From assembly GCA_028687915.1 (NCBI GenBank), contig JAQTZF010000001.1, positions 1 through 64,000 on the forward strand: a stretch of DNA of 64,000 nt, given 5' to 3'. Positions 54,785 through 63,139 of the stretch are shown one piece after another. Each line of letters begins with the position of its first letter. Position 1 is the stretch's first letter. The translations under genes and the position numbers were made by a program. The notes below the pieces were generated by a model. The model was not told the origin of the DNA and searched no databases. It saw only the letters and a list, made by a program, of their open reading frames with translations. This DNA comes from Candidatus Daviesbacteria bacterium. Its GTDB lineage: Bacteria > Patescibacteria > Microgenomatia > Daviesbacterales > UBA10151.

Positions 54785-56117
54785 AGAACATATTGAAGAA
54801 TCAGTCAATCACAGCCTTCCCTCTTCAAGAGAAGTGCTCAAAGAAATTACAGAAGCCAGCCGCGGAACACTAAAATGGGCAGCCAATCATTGGAGAGGCT
54901 TAGCCCTTGGTACTGCATTGGTAATCAGTAGTGGGATGGGTATAAGTAACGCTTCTGCCATTACAAAATATGTTTCTGAAAATACTCCTACTATTCAAAC
55001 AACAGCTGAACAACCTTTAGCCAGCCCTTTATTCTCTAATAACCAATCTATTGAAAATATTTCAAACAATCCCTTAAAAAAACAGCACGAGCGCTTAGAA
55101 ACAGTTGTTTCTGTTGAACAAACATCTTTAATGTTACAAGACATAAATAATAAAGTTGAAGAGATTTACAACATCAGAAGTAATTGGGAAAGTGGAAAAT
55201 CATATACAGCAAAAAAAGGAGATACCTATGAATCTATTGCAGCAGCCAACAATACAACCATAGATAAAATTTTACAAATAAATAAACGCCTTAGCCCAAA
55301 GTCACTTCCTGAAGGTGAAAGGTTTATTCTTCCTGTAAGCAATCTACCTGTACCATACTTAGGAAAGATTTTTGACCAAGCTAAAATTGATTTAAATGAA
55401 TTAGAAAAAATAAGGAATGAAAAAGGTGCAAGCTCACAAGAAGCAAAAGATATGGCTCAACGTATTTACCACCAATGGAACACCTCTCCAGCAGAATCAA
55501 CTCCAAACACACCTCCTAAAATCATTATTGACCCAGAGGCTAAAAATAGTGAATTTATCGCTCAACAAATTCAAAAGTCTATTGATCTGATGCCCGGCTG
55601 GGGACGCGTAGTTAATCAATATATTATCGTTCCCCGTAGCGTCATGCCTGATTTCTTTGCACCCATGGGCACTGTTATATTTCCAGACAAAGGCGCTGAT
55701 GTTTATGTTTTTGATATGCCAAGTAAGCCTGACAGAAACGGTAAATTAGAGCCTTGGACTGAAAGGTGGTTACAGGTAGATCTTTTACACGAAAATATGC
55801 ATGCTGCCAGTATATATGAAGAGTTTTCTTCTCGTTTATTTTCTCCAATAAAGTTAGTAGAGCTAACCCTTAAGGACACACAAATCTCTAACATGAGTTA
55901 TCTTGTTCACCCTCAAACATCCAGGATAAGCGAACGCGATGAAGCTGCTGCTTGGGAAGGTGTAAAATTATTTACAGTCAGACCTGAAACAACTCAACTT
56001 CCACCTGATATGGCGCTTGAAAAAGATGAATTAGATTTTGCAAAAGAAAACCTAACACCAATATTAGGACCTGATTTTGATTATATTCAAGCAAGTCAAA
56101 AATTAGGTATTCAATAA
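54774..56117 (+). CDS. LysM-domain membrane protein with HEXXH metallopeptidase motif
   Basis: 447 aa with Shine-Dalgarno AAAGGAGGT. Membrane segment at about 42-62 (LALGTALVISSGMGISNASA), LysM at about 143-187 (SYTAKKGDTYESIAAANNTTIDKIL ... ERFILP), helical linker, then a C-terminal domain with HENMH at residues 339-343, a HEXXH zinc motif, and acidic candidates for a third ligand (E387, E390 in SERDEAAAWE). The order membrane-LysM-protease suggests a peptidoglycan-tethered extracytoplasmic protease. The peptidase family is not one I can name. It is a tandem paralogue of the preceding gene, which has lost the motif. Confidence 0.82.
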   Translation: MALEEHIEESVNHSLPSSREVLKEITEASRGTLKWAANHWRGLALGTALVISSGMGISNASAITKYVSENTPTIQTTAEQPLASPLFSNNQSIENISNNPLKKQHERLETVVSVEQTSLMLQDINNKVEEIYNIRSNWESGKSYTAKKGDTYESIAAANNTTIDKILQINKRLSPKSLPEGERFILPVSNLPVPYLGKIFDQAKIDLNELEKIRNEKGASSQEAKDMAQRIYHQWNTSPAESTPNTPPKIIIDPEAKNSEFIAQQIQKSIDLMPGWGRVVNQYIIVPRSVMPDFFAPMGTVIFPDKGADVYVFDMPSKPDRNGKLEPWTERWLQVDLLHENMHAASIYEEFSSRLFSPIKLVELTLKDTQISNMSYLVHPQTSRISERDEAAAWEGVKLFTVRPETTQLPPDMALEKDELDFAKENLTPILGPDFDYIQASQKLGIQ

Positions 56118-56182
56118 ACCCCCTTTATAAGTTAGTTGCATTTTATGTTTAAATATAGGTATAGTTGAAGTAAGGCAAATGT

Positions 56183-57199
56183 ATGAGTCTTCACAAAAAA
56201 ATCAAAGCTCATTTAGCAAAAAAACATAAACACCATATGGAAGAAAGCTCACAACCCCCTATTTTAGAAACCAGTATTAGAAAAAAAGGTAATTTTGATA
56301 TAAATTTAATTACTCAAAAACTCAAAAATCCATTAATTTTAGTTCCTTTAGTTATACTAATCCTTTCAATTTTAATTGCTGGGTTTTTATATTTTAATAA
56401 ACAAAATCTCACTCTTCCCTCTCTTAATACTATTGATTTAACAAAAGGTAAAATTACTGATCTACAAGATAATTTAGGATTCTATATTGAACAAGCTCCA
56501 GAGGTTTGTGATCAAAATAATTTAACTAAAACTTTTAAATCTTTTGTAGTACCTGGAGAAACCGGAAAACCTACTAAAAGCGGAGCACATTCTGTTTATG
56601 GGGAAACTACCTGGAATTACATGCTACAAGGTGAAATATCTAAAATTGAAACCATGCCAACTGGAATTAAATATACTTTAATAAGTGGAGAAGATACCTT
56701 AATCACCCAAAGCACAAATAATACCGTTGCCTGGAAACCAGAGCCTGTAAAAGTTGACGTTTCATCATTTGCACTAAAAGATAAAGTGCGTCTCTACTAT
56801 TTGGTTAAATGCGGAGAAAACAAACCTCCCCTCCTTTTTCTAGAATATATCCAAAAAACAGCCACAACTACTGCTAAACAACCTGCCATTGCCACAAGCT
56901 CTGGTGGATTAAAAACCAGGAGTAATAATTGGCAGGGTTTTAGAGGTACAGTAAAGGAAAAGGGAGCAAATTCCTTAACTTTAGTTAGTGAAGGACAAAC
57001 AATGAAAATTGAAATCGGAAGTAATGTGCATTTACGGATTATTAATGAATCTGAATTAAAGAAAAATCCAGAACTTTATTTAAAACAACCACCTCAGGAA
57101 GCTTCAATTTCCGGAGTAAAAATTGGTGAAACAGTTGACGCTACAGGAGAGATTGATGGTACAACATTTAAAGCTAAATCAGTTATTATTATTAGGTAA
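56183..57199 (+). CDS. Membrane-anchored extracellular protein with DUF5666-like end
   Basis: 338 aa: basic cytoplasmic N-terminus rich in His/Lys, membrane segment (LILVPLVILILSILIAGFLYF), an extracellular beta-rich domain with one Cys pair (EVCDQNN, VKCGEN), and a C-terminal OB-like module (FRGTVKEKGANSLTLVSEGQTMKIEIGSNV ... IGETVDATGEIDGTTFKAKSVIIIR) like DUF5666. A related module is in the 62282-63139 product. Function unknown. It precedes the Cys-rich secreted protein by 4 bp. Confidence 0.72.
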   Translation: MSLHKKIKAHLAKKHKHHMEESSQPPILETSIRKKGNFDINLITQKLKNPLILVPLVILILSILIAGFLYFNKQNLTLPSLNTIDLTKGKITDLQDNLGFYIEQAPEVCDQNNLTKTFKSFVVPGETGKPTKSGAHSVYGETTWNYMLQGEISKIETMPTGIKYTLISGEDTLITQSTNNTVAWKPEPVKVDVSSFALKDKVRLYYLVKCGENKPPLLFLEYIQKTATTTAKQPAIATSSGGLKTRSNNWQGFRGTVKEKGANSLTLVSEGQTMKIEIGSNVHLRIINESELKKNPELYLKQPPQEASISGVKIGETVDATGEIDGTTFKAKSVIIIR

Positions 57200-57203
57200 A
57201 ACT

Positions 57204-58883
57204 ATGAATATAAAAATAAAAATCATAATCATATTTATAGCTTTTTTTACTTTTCAGTTTCTTGTTTTTGCTCCTAAACCAGCTTTAGCCTGCAGTGCTG
57301 GATGCAGTGGTTGTGCTCCATCAGGATATCCAGGAGATGCTTGCGGATCAGGATCTGCGTGGTGTACCGATGGCACAGAAAATGAATACGGTTCTTGTAA
57401 TGGTTGGTCTGAATCTTGTTGTAGTTATGGCGGAGCTGCTTCAGCTGGAAATAATGTAGGAGGTTATTTGAGAAATGCTGCTACTAATCAACTGTTGAAC
57501 GGAAGAGAAATTGACTGGGTAGATAAACTAGGCAATATTCGTAAACGCTGGACAGGTCCACCAAGTTTCCCAGACGGAGGATACTGGTTTGCAGACTGGC
57601 TAAGTATTAGTGGTACTAAGCGCACTGAAGAATATGGTAGTTATCCATTAGCACCATGGGTATCCAACACCTATCAATATGAAGCCTTTAGCGGAGCTCA
57701 AAACCCCCATACCATGACTGCAGTCCGTCCTAGTGGATGGTATGGATACATGCTTCCTGTTAACTTTGATGTAGTTGCTAGTCCTCCGGATCCAGTTCTT
57801 GTAGATTTATGGTATAAACCACCTCCTACTGCTCACTTCATTACCGGTAATAATATTAGCACTCTGGTAAATACCCAGCTAAACTTTAATACCTATATAC
57901 AAGATGATGGTAGTGGTATTAGAGGTGCTCAGATATTTGTTGCCAAAACAAACGGTGGTACTAATGTAACATCCTGGGGGCCAACGACATCAACTCCTTG
58001 TTCTGGAGGCGTTGATGGAAGTGGACGATGGTGTCTATTAGCACAAAGTCCTGCATACAACCCCGCCGTAAACCCTCTAAATTTCCCTGCTTCATGGATC
58101 CCAACTGTCACCGGAACTTATGTTGTAGCAGTTAATGCATATAATCCCAATCCCAGTGGTATGTGTTCAGGGAACCCTGTTGATACAGGCTTTGCCAGAT
58201 GTGATGCTTCTGGAAACGATATAGTCACTGTTACTGTTTCATATCCTGGCTATGTTGCCTGTCCTACTGCCTGTGGTAGTGCAGCCAGCAATCAACCAGA
58301 TGGTGCTGGTGGTACTCACTATTGTGCAGCAGTTACTCCTCCTGCCTATGTTGCCTGTCCTACTGCCTGTGGTAGTGCAGCCAGCAATCAACCAGATGGT
58401 GCCTGTGGTACTCATTATTGTGCAGCCCCAGCTGCTTGTCCTACTCCACCCCCTCCTACTATTGTGATTCCAACACCTACTACACCACCTACACCAACTA
58501 CTACCCCTGTTCCCACATTTTGTATTACAAATTCATATCTGGGAAGTGGGTTTGGTATCTCCTGGACTAATCCTGCAGGTTTCCCTGTTACTTTTGTTGA
58601 TATCAGCTCCAACAGCAGCTTTTCATCCTATTACAATAAGGCTGTTAGCGGTACATCAACCACTGGTCCTAATGGTTTTTGTCGGGCACCATATACCGGT
58701 ACTTGTGATAGCACCAAAAACCCTTTAAGTATTTTACCAAATGTTACTTATTATGTGAGACTATATAATGGGGTTGCTTCTAATGGTGGTCATGGTCCCT
58801 CCACCTCTTTTGGACCTATCCCCAGCTGCCCAAGAGCACCATTCTTAAAAACCAGTGGTGGAGATGTTCATTTAAATCAGTAA
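57204..58883 (+). CDS. Secreted Cys-rich surface protein with tandem repeat and Fn3-like end
   Basis: 559 aa from the ATG at 57204, just after the upstream stop; a longer frame inside the previous gene is ignored. Signal peptide IKIIIIFIAFFTFQFLVFAPKPALA, then a Cys-rich head (CSAGCSGCAPSGYPGDACGSGSAWC), a carboxypeptidase-like beta domain (GGYLRNAATNQLLNGREI), a Big-like domain, two 32-aa repeats with YVACPTACGSAASNQPDG, a PTPTTPPTPTTTP linker and an Fn3-like C-terminal domain (SWTNPAGFPVTFVDIS ... VTYYVRLYNG). Probably exported and disulfide-stabilised; exact role unknown. Confidence 0.75.
   Translation: MNIKIKIIIIFIAFFTFQFLVFAPKPALACSAGCSGCAPSGYPGDACGSGSAWCTDGTENEYGSCNGWSESCCSYGGAASAGNNVGGYLRNAATNQLLNGREIDWVDKLGNIRKRWTGPPSFPDGGYWFADWLSISGTKRTEEYGSYPLAPWVSNTYQYEAFSGAQNPHTMTAVRPSGWYGYMLPVNFDVVASPPDPVLVDLWYKPPPTAHFITGNNISTLVNTQLNFNTYIQDDGSGIRGAQIFVAKTNGGTNVTSWGPTTSTPCSGGVDGSGRWCLLAQSPAYNPAVNPLNFPASWIPTVTGTYVVAVNAYNPNPSGMCSGNPVDTGFARCDASGNDIVTVTVSYPGYVACPTACGSAASNQPDGAGGTHYCAAVTPPAYVACPTACGSAASNQPDGACGTHYCAAPAACPTPPPPTIVIPTPTTPPTPTTTPVPTFCITNSYLGSGFGISWTNPAGFPVTFVDISSNSSFSSYYNKAVSGTSTTGPNGFCRAPYTGTCDSTKNPLSILPNVTYYVRLYNGVASNGGHGPSTSFGPIPSCPRAPFLKTSGGDVHLNQ
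58251..58426 (+). repeat. 96-bp tandem repeat in the Cys-rich protein gene
   Basis: 80-bp units at 58251-58330 and 58347-58426, nearly identical, period 96 bp (32 codons). Each encodes a four-Cys module (CPTACGS ... HYCAA); the second has one extra Cys. Confidence 0.9.
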
Positions 58884-58902
58884 GGATTAAGTTTACAAAA
58901 GA

Positions 58903-59895
58903 TTATTTCTTTTTAAGAGGTTCCCACCAAGCTTGATTATTTTTATACCATTCAACTGTTTTTTCCAGCCATTCTTTAAATTCATGCTGTGGTTTCCAGC
59001 CTAACTCATTTTTAATTTTGCTCCAATCAACAACATATTTAAAATCATGACCTTTTCTGTCTGTGACAAATTCAATTGATTGCTCAGGGTCTTTACCCAT
59101 GATACGACATATTTCCTGGGCTACCTGCAGATTTGTCCACTCTTCTGATTCCATACCACCAACACAATAAGTTTCCCCTATCTTCCCCTTTAATAAAACT
59201 GCTTCGATTGCCCGGCAGTGATCTTCTACATAAAGCCAATCCCTTGATTGTTTACCCTGACCATAAACAGGGATTTTTTTATCAGTCATTAAATTAGTAA
59301 TAGCCAAAGGAATCAATTTTTCCGGGAAATGGTAAGGGCCATAATTATTGGAACAATTTGTAATAGTAATTGGCAAATCATAAGTGACACTGTATGCCCG
59401 AACCAAATGATCTGACCCGGCCTTTGAAGCAGCATATGGACTACGGGGTGAATATGCAGTTTCCTCATTAAATTTCCGTGTTTCCATCTCCCCAATTGCC
59501 CCAAACACCTCATCTGTTGAAACATGATGAAATCTTTTAACATTATTATTTAAAGAAGCATCAAGTAATACTTGTGTCCCCATTACATTGGTTTTTATAA
59601 AAATTGCTGGTTCTAAAATTGAGCGGTCAACATGAGATTCAGCAGCAAAATGAACAACAGTATCAAATTTTTCCTCTCTAAATAGATTATCAACAAAGGG
59701 TGCATCCACAATATCACCTTTAACAAATTTAAAATTTTCTTGACCCTCTAAATCTTTTAAAGATTCTAAATTACCAGCGTAGGTGAGTTTATCTAAAACA
59801 ACAATTAAATCTTCAGGATGAGATTTATTCCAGTAGTGAACAAAGTTAGATCCGATAAAACCAGCTCCACCTGTTACAAGAATTTTCATCTTCAT
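58903..59895 (-). CDS. rfbB: dTDP-glucose 4,6-dehydratase
   Basis: A 330-aa extended short-chain dehydrogenase. GGAGFIGSNFVHYW binds NAD, STDEVFG and YSPRSPYAASKAGSD give the Thr/Asp-Glu and YxxxK catalytic residues, and NCSNNYGPYHFPEKLIPL is the family signature. It makes dTDP-4-keto-6-deoxyglucose, the precursor of rhamnose and other deoxysugars for surface glycans. The rest of the pathway is not in the window. An alternative ATG two codons in gives MKILVTGG. It is the only minus-strand gene among the last plus-strand envelope genes. Confidence 0.96.
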   Translation of the reverse strand: MKMKILVTGGAGFIGSNFVHYWNKSHPEDLIVVLDKLTYAGNLESLKDLEGQENFKFVKGDIVDAPFVDNLFREEKFDTVVHFAAESHVDRSILEPAIFIKTNVMGTQVLLDASLNNNVKRFHHVSTDEVFGAIGEMETRKFNEETAYSPRSPYAASKAGSDHLVRAYSVTYDLPITITNCSNNYGPYHFPEKLIPLAITNLMTDKKIPVYGQGKQSRDWLYVEDHCRAIEAVLLKGKIGETYCVGGMESEEWTNLQVAQEICRIMGKDPEQSIEFVTDRKGHDFKYVVDWSKIKNELGWKPQHEFKEWLEKTVEWYKNNQAWWEPLKKK

Positions 59896-59973
59896 TATTC
59901 TATACCTAAAATACTAAAATTTACAACTTTTTGATTGAATTGGCTTACCTCACTATGCTACATTTAAATGAAG

Positions 59974-60024
59974 TATAAGCAAAGCTTGAAAATAAGTTTT
60001 CAGCTGCGCTTTCAAACTTATTTA
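59974..60024. repeat. Palindromic element, intergenic copy
   Basis: About 51 bp aligned end to end with 27791-27844 (TATAAGC[A/G]AAGCTTGAAAA ... GCTTTCAAACTT[A/G]TTTA). Its last base is the A of the next gene's ATG. A partial relative is at 35177-35205. Confidence 0.8.
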
Positions 60025-60395
60025 TGAAACAACGCTTATCTTTAGGAGTTAGAATTTTTGGCTTGTTATTAATATTACCCCTACTTGGTATTGCTTTCTC
60101 TCCCCCACTAAAAACCAATGCAGCTTGCGTTAGTCCAACAGATTCTCCAATCCGTGTTAATGATGGATTAGTTTCTGCTATAGATGTTGGAAACATTTCT
60201 CCTTTAACTAATGTTAATTGTGTAAGCGGAGGTTCTGCATCAATTCCTCAATTTTCTCTCCCAACTTATGATTCTATGATGCGGGATTATTTTGATCAGG
60301 CAAAAAGCTCCTATAATAAAATTACTGTTTCTGGCCCTGCTGTTCAGGATTCAACAGACGCTAATCCAGATCCTATAAATCTGGTTTCTTTCTAA
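60024..60395 (+). CDS. Small secreted protein, unknown function
   Basis: 123 aa with a clear signal peptide (MKQRLSLGVRIFGLLLILPLLGIAFSPPLKTNAA|C) and two cysteines in the mature part. The remainder is polar (YDSMMRDYFDQAKSSYNKITVSG) and matches no family I know. Its start codon is fused to the end of a palindromic repeat, so no normal Shine-Dalgarno exists. It could be the remains of a longer gene. Same direction as the following fibre gene. Confidence 0.55.
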   Translation: MKQRLSLGVRIFGLLLILPLLGIAFSPPLKTNAACVSPTDSPIRVNDGLVSAIDVGNISPLTNVNCVSGGSASIPQFSLPTYDSMMRDYFDQAKSSYNKITVSGPAVQDSTDANPDPINLVSF

Positions 60396-60425
60396 ATTAG
60401 TATATTTTTTTTAAATAAAATTTGT

Positions 60426-60454
60426 TTGACATTTACCCTAAATTATGTCTACAT
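60426..60454 (+). promoter_or_regulatory. Leaderless promoter of the fibre-like gene
   Basis: TTGACA (60426-60431), 17 bp, extended -10 TG-T-CTACAT (60449-60454), 6 nt before the ATG. Confidence 0.7.
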
Positions 60455-60460
60455 TAAATT

Positions 60461-62266
60461 ATGCGAAGTTTTATTTCCAAATTAACTTATAAAGCAGGTA
60501 TTTTACTTATAGCTTTAGCTATTGTTGTTATTAGTTCTTCTTTCATTGAAAAACAATTTAATATCTCTCCTAAATTAAGTAAATTGATTGGTGATGTTGC
60601 AGGAGCTATTTTTGTCTCAGGAAAATTTTTAACCCCTACTATTACAAGTGCTCAGGTTACTTCTCCTTATCAACAAGTAGATGGAATTGTAACAATAACA
60701 GGCAATGTAGGTATTGGAATAACAAATCCTGGCTCTAAATTAGATGTTATCGGAGATATTACGGTTGGAGCAGCCGGCAGCAGAGACTTGTCCTCAGGAC
60801 GTTTAAAATTAAACAATAGTTATGTAAATAGTTGGGGAAATTCCATCATAGACGGACGAGTTTGGTCAGCTAATTCTAATATTCACCTTTCTCCTCCTAA
60901 TGGAAACAGTGTTATCATTAACAGCGACTACCGTGATGCCGGAGGTGCAGTCGGAGGAACAGCAGGACTAATTGTTTCAGGCACAGTTACAGCCCCAACT
61001 TTTTCAGGTAATGCTACTACAGCAACTTCATTAGCAGGAACCGGTAAAACAAATAAGGAATCAAGATTATGGAGATCAGATAATGAGGATAGTTACCATT
61101 ATTATATAAGACATTATTGGACTGGCAGTACAAACGGCTGGAGAATTACCGCAAATAATGATATTGGAGACGAACAAGCTAATATACACAGGGTAAGTGT
61201 TGATCAAGCAGATAATGCGGATTCCGTTGATGGAGTACATCTGAATCAATGGGTGAATACAGATTCTTCCCCTACTTTTCAAGGGATGACAGCTAACCGC
61301 CAGATAGCTTTTGAATACTCAAATAGAGGTGTTGGCAGTTATTTTGTGTTTGGAAACGGTGAATTAGCTGACGGATGGGCCAGACTTACAAACTGGGGTG
61401 ATTATCATAATGGCTATCATAACCTAGCTGTTGGTCAAATTTATTACAATGGCTCTGGCCCGCGCGCTGACCTTGCTGAAGTTATCCCTGTTGATCAAAC
61501 AGAAAAATTAAAGATAGGAGAATTGGTATCTACTGATCCTTTAGCCAGTGTTAGACTTCATAGAACAAGAGGAAAAAATGATTCAACATTAGTCGGAATT
61601 GTATCAAATTTAACAACAGCTGCTATGGTCATTGGAGGAGATACACAACCACAAGATATATCTAAAATAGAGGATAAAAAACCAATTGCTCTGGTTGGAA
61701 GAGTTATAACCATTGTTAATTTAGATGGAGGAGTAATTAGCACCGGAGATACCATCACTTCCTCCTCTATCCCTGGAACTGGTATGAAACAGACTAGGGC
61801 TGGAGAATTTATTTCCAAGGCCATGGAATCTTATGATGGGTCAATGGTTAATAGCACTGGTGTGCAGCAAATTATCAACCACCTCAAAACTGAAATTGGA
61901 AAACAAGCAGAAAACGACAAAATTGATTACCAACTCGCTATCAACGACCTAACTTCTCCTTTACCTGCAGGATCAGGTAGAATTATTACCTTTGTTGATG
62001 GTGGTTTTTATGATCCTGATTTGTATTTGGCAAATAGTGAACAACTAAAGATAGTTGATAACCATGGAAATTTCGATGTACAAAATAATGGTTCTATTAT
62101 TGATAAGATTGGTGCCTTTACCCAACTTGTAGTCGGAAAAATTCAAGCTGGAATTATTGAAACCAAACAATTAATTGTTAATGGAGTAAATATATTAGAT
62201 AGACTTGATTCCCAACAAAAAGAAATTGATGCTCTAAAAGCAGAAATCGAGAACCTAAAGAAGTAA
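60461..62266 (+). CDS. Secreted tail-fibre-like protein
   Basis: 601 aa. An N-terminal hydrophobic anchor (AGILLIALAIVVISSSFI) is followed by a GIGITNPGSKLDVIGDITV repeat like those at 1-1671, then tail-fibre motifs (TTATSLAGTGKTNKESRLWRSDNED, DNADSVDGVHLNQWV), a beta domain around PRADLAEVIPVDQTEKLKIGELVS resembling adaptor domains of S74-type proteins, and a C-terminal coiled coil (LDSQQKEIDALKAEIENLKK). No S74 Ser-Lys motif is seen. It is likely a trimeric surface fibre with a coiled-coil end. The start is fixed by a promoter 6 nt upstream. Confidence 0.75.
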   Translation: MRSFISKLTYKAGILLIALAIVVISSSFIEKQFNISPKLSKLIGDVAGAIFVSGKFLTPTITSAQVTSPYQQVDGIVTITGNVGIGITNPGSKLDVIGDITVGAAGSRDLSSGRLKLNNSYVNSWGNSIIDGRVWSANSNIHLSPPNGNSVIINSDYRDAGGAVGGTAGLIVSGTVTAPTFSGNATTATSLAGTGKTNKESRLWRSDNEDSYHYYIRHYWTGSTNGWRITANNDIGDEQANIHRVSVDQADNADSVDGVHLNQWVNTDSSPTFQGMTANRQIAFEYSNRGVGSYFVFGNGELADGWARLTNWGDYHNGYHNLAVGQIYYNGSGPRADLAEVIPVDQTEKLKIGELVSTDPLASVRLHRTRGKNDSTLVGIVSNLTTAAMVIGGDTQPQDISKIEDKKPIALVGRVITIVNLDGGVISTGDTITSSSIPGTGMKQTRAGEFISKAMESYDGSMVNSTGVQQIINHLKTEIGKQAENDKIDYQLAINDLTSPLPAGSGRIITFVDGGFYDPDLYLANSEQLKIVDNHGNFDVQNNGSIIDKIGAFTQLVVGKIQAGIIETKQLIVNGVNILDRLDSQQKEIDALKAEIENLKK

Positions 62267-62281
62267 TTTACCATTTTAAAT

Positions 62282-63139
62282 ATGTCTAAGAAAATATTAA
62301 TTTTACCAATTATTATGGTTTTAATCGCTGCCTTTTTGGGTGGCTATTTTTTACTTTTTAAACAAACTCCTCTCCCTGCTATTCAAACCACTTCTCCTAA
62401 TATTTTATATTTAACAAACCCTATAACTTCTTTTTCAGGAAAAATAGAAGCTGTTAGCGGAAATATCATTACAGTAAACCGAGAAATAAATTTACCACAA
62501 CCAAACCAGGGGTTATTAAACAAAGCTACATCTAAAAAAATTACTTATAAAATCCTGATTGGGAAAAATACCGTTATCAGTAAAATCACAAGCAAGGTAC
62601 CTTACCTCTTTAAGTCGCCTGTTGCTACAGCATCAAATTCTGTAAATAAGCAATTAACTAATAAGGATCTGCAGATTGGTCAAACTATATACGCAATATC
62701 TAATACAGACCTTCGCACTTTAACTGGCGACCAACTTGAAGCGTCTGTAATTGACATCTCGCCAAATGAATTCTCTATTAATGGAAAAATCAATGCTATT
62801 AAAGGGAATGAATTAATCATTAGGGGCTCTGCTTCCACCCTCCTGTCTGAAATTGGAATAGTTCCCAATGCTATGCCACAAGAAAAAAACTACACTATAA
62901 CGATTGATCAAAATACAGAAATATCAAACAGTATCGCATCAAATAATCCTGCCATACCTTCAAAACCAGAAAAATATTTATTATCAGATCTTAAAAAAGA
63001 CCAATTAGTAACAATTTATGCTGAAGGTGATATGAACACAGATCAAAAATTTATTTCATTAAGAGTTATTCCTTTTTTACCAAATCTTCCAACAGCTACT
63101 CCTCAAGCAACACAATCTAGCACACAAAAACCAAAATGA
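62282..63139 (+). CDS. Membrane-anchored protein with DUF5666-like modules
   Basis: 285 aa: anchor (ILILPIIMVLIAAFLGGYFLLF), then two OB-like modules (SFSGKIEAVSGNIITVNREI and FSINGKINAIKGNELIIRGSA) that recall DUF5666 and the 56183-57199 product, and a Thr/Pro/Gln-rich tail. It follows the fibre gene by 15 bp and overlaps the next gene by 4 bp (ATGA), so the three are probably an operon. Function unknown. Confidence 0.7.
   Translation: MSKKILILPIIMVLIAAFLGGYFLLFKQTPLPAIQTTSPNILYLTNPITSFSGKIEAVSGNIITVNREINLPQPNQGLLNKATSKKITYKILIGKNTVISKITSKVPYLFKSPVATASNSVNKQLTNKDLQIGQTIYAISNTDLRTLTGDQLEASVIDISPNEFSINGKINAIKGNELIIRGSASTLLSEIGIVPNAMPQEKNYTITIDQNTEISNSIASNNPAIPSKPEKYLLSDLKKDQLVTIYAEGDMNTDQKFISLRVIPFLPNLPTATPQATQSSTQKPK

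Noticed and set aside
57123..57203. Upstream start of the Cys-rich protein inside the previous gene
   Set aside because: The ATG at 57204 directly precedes a typical signal peptide.
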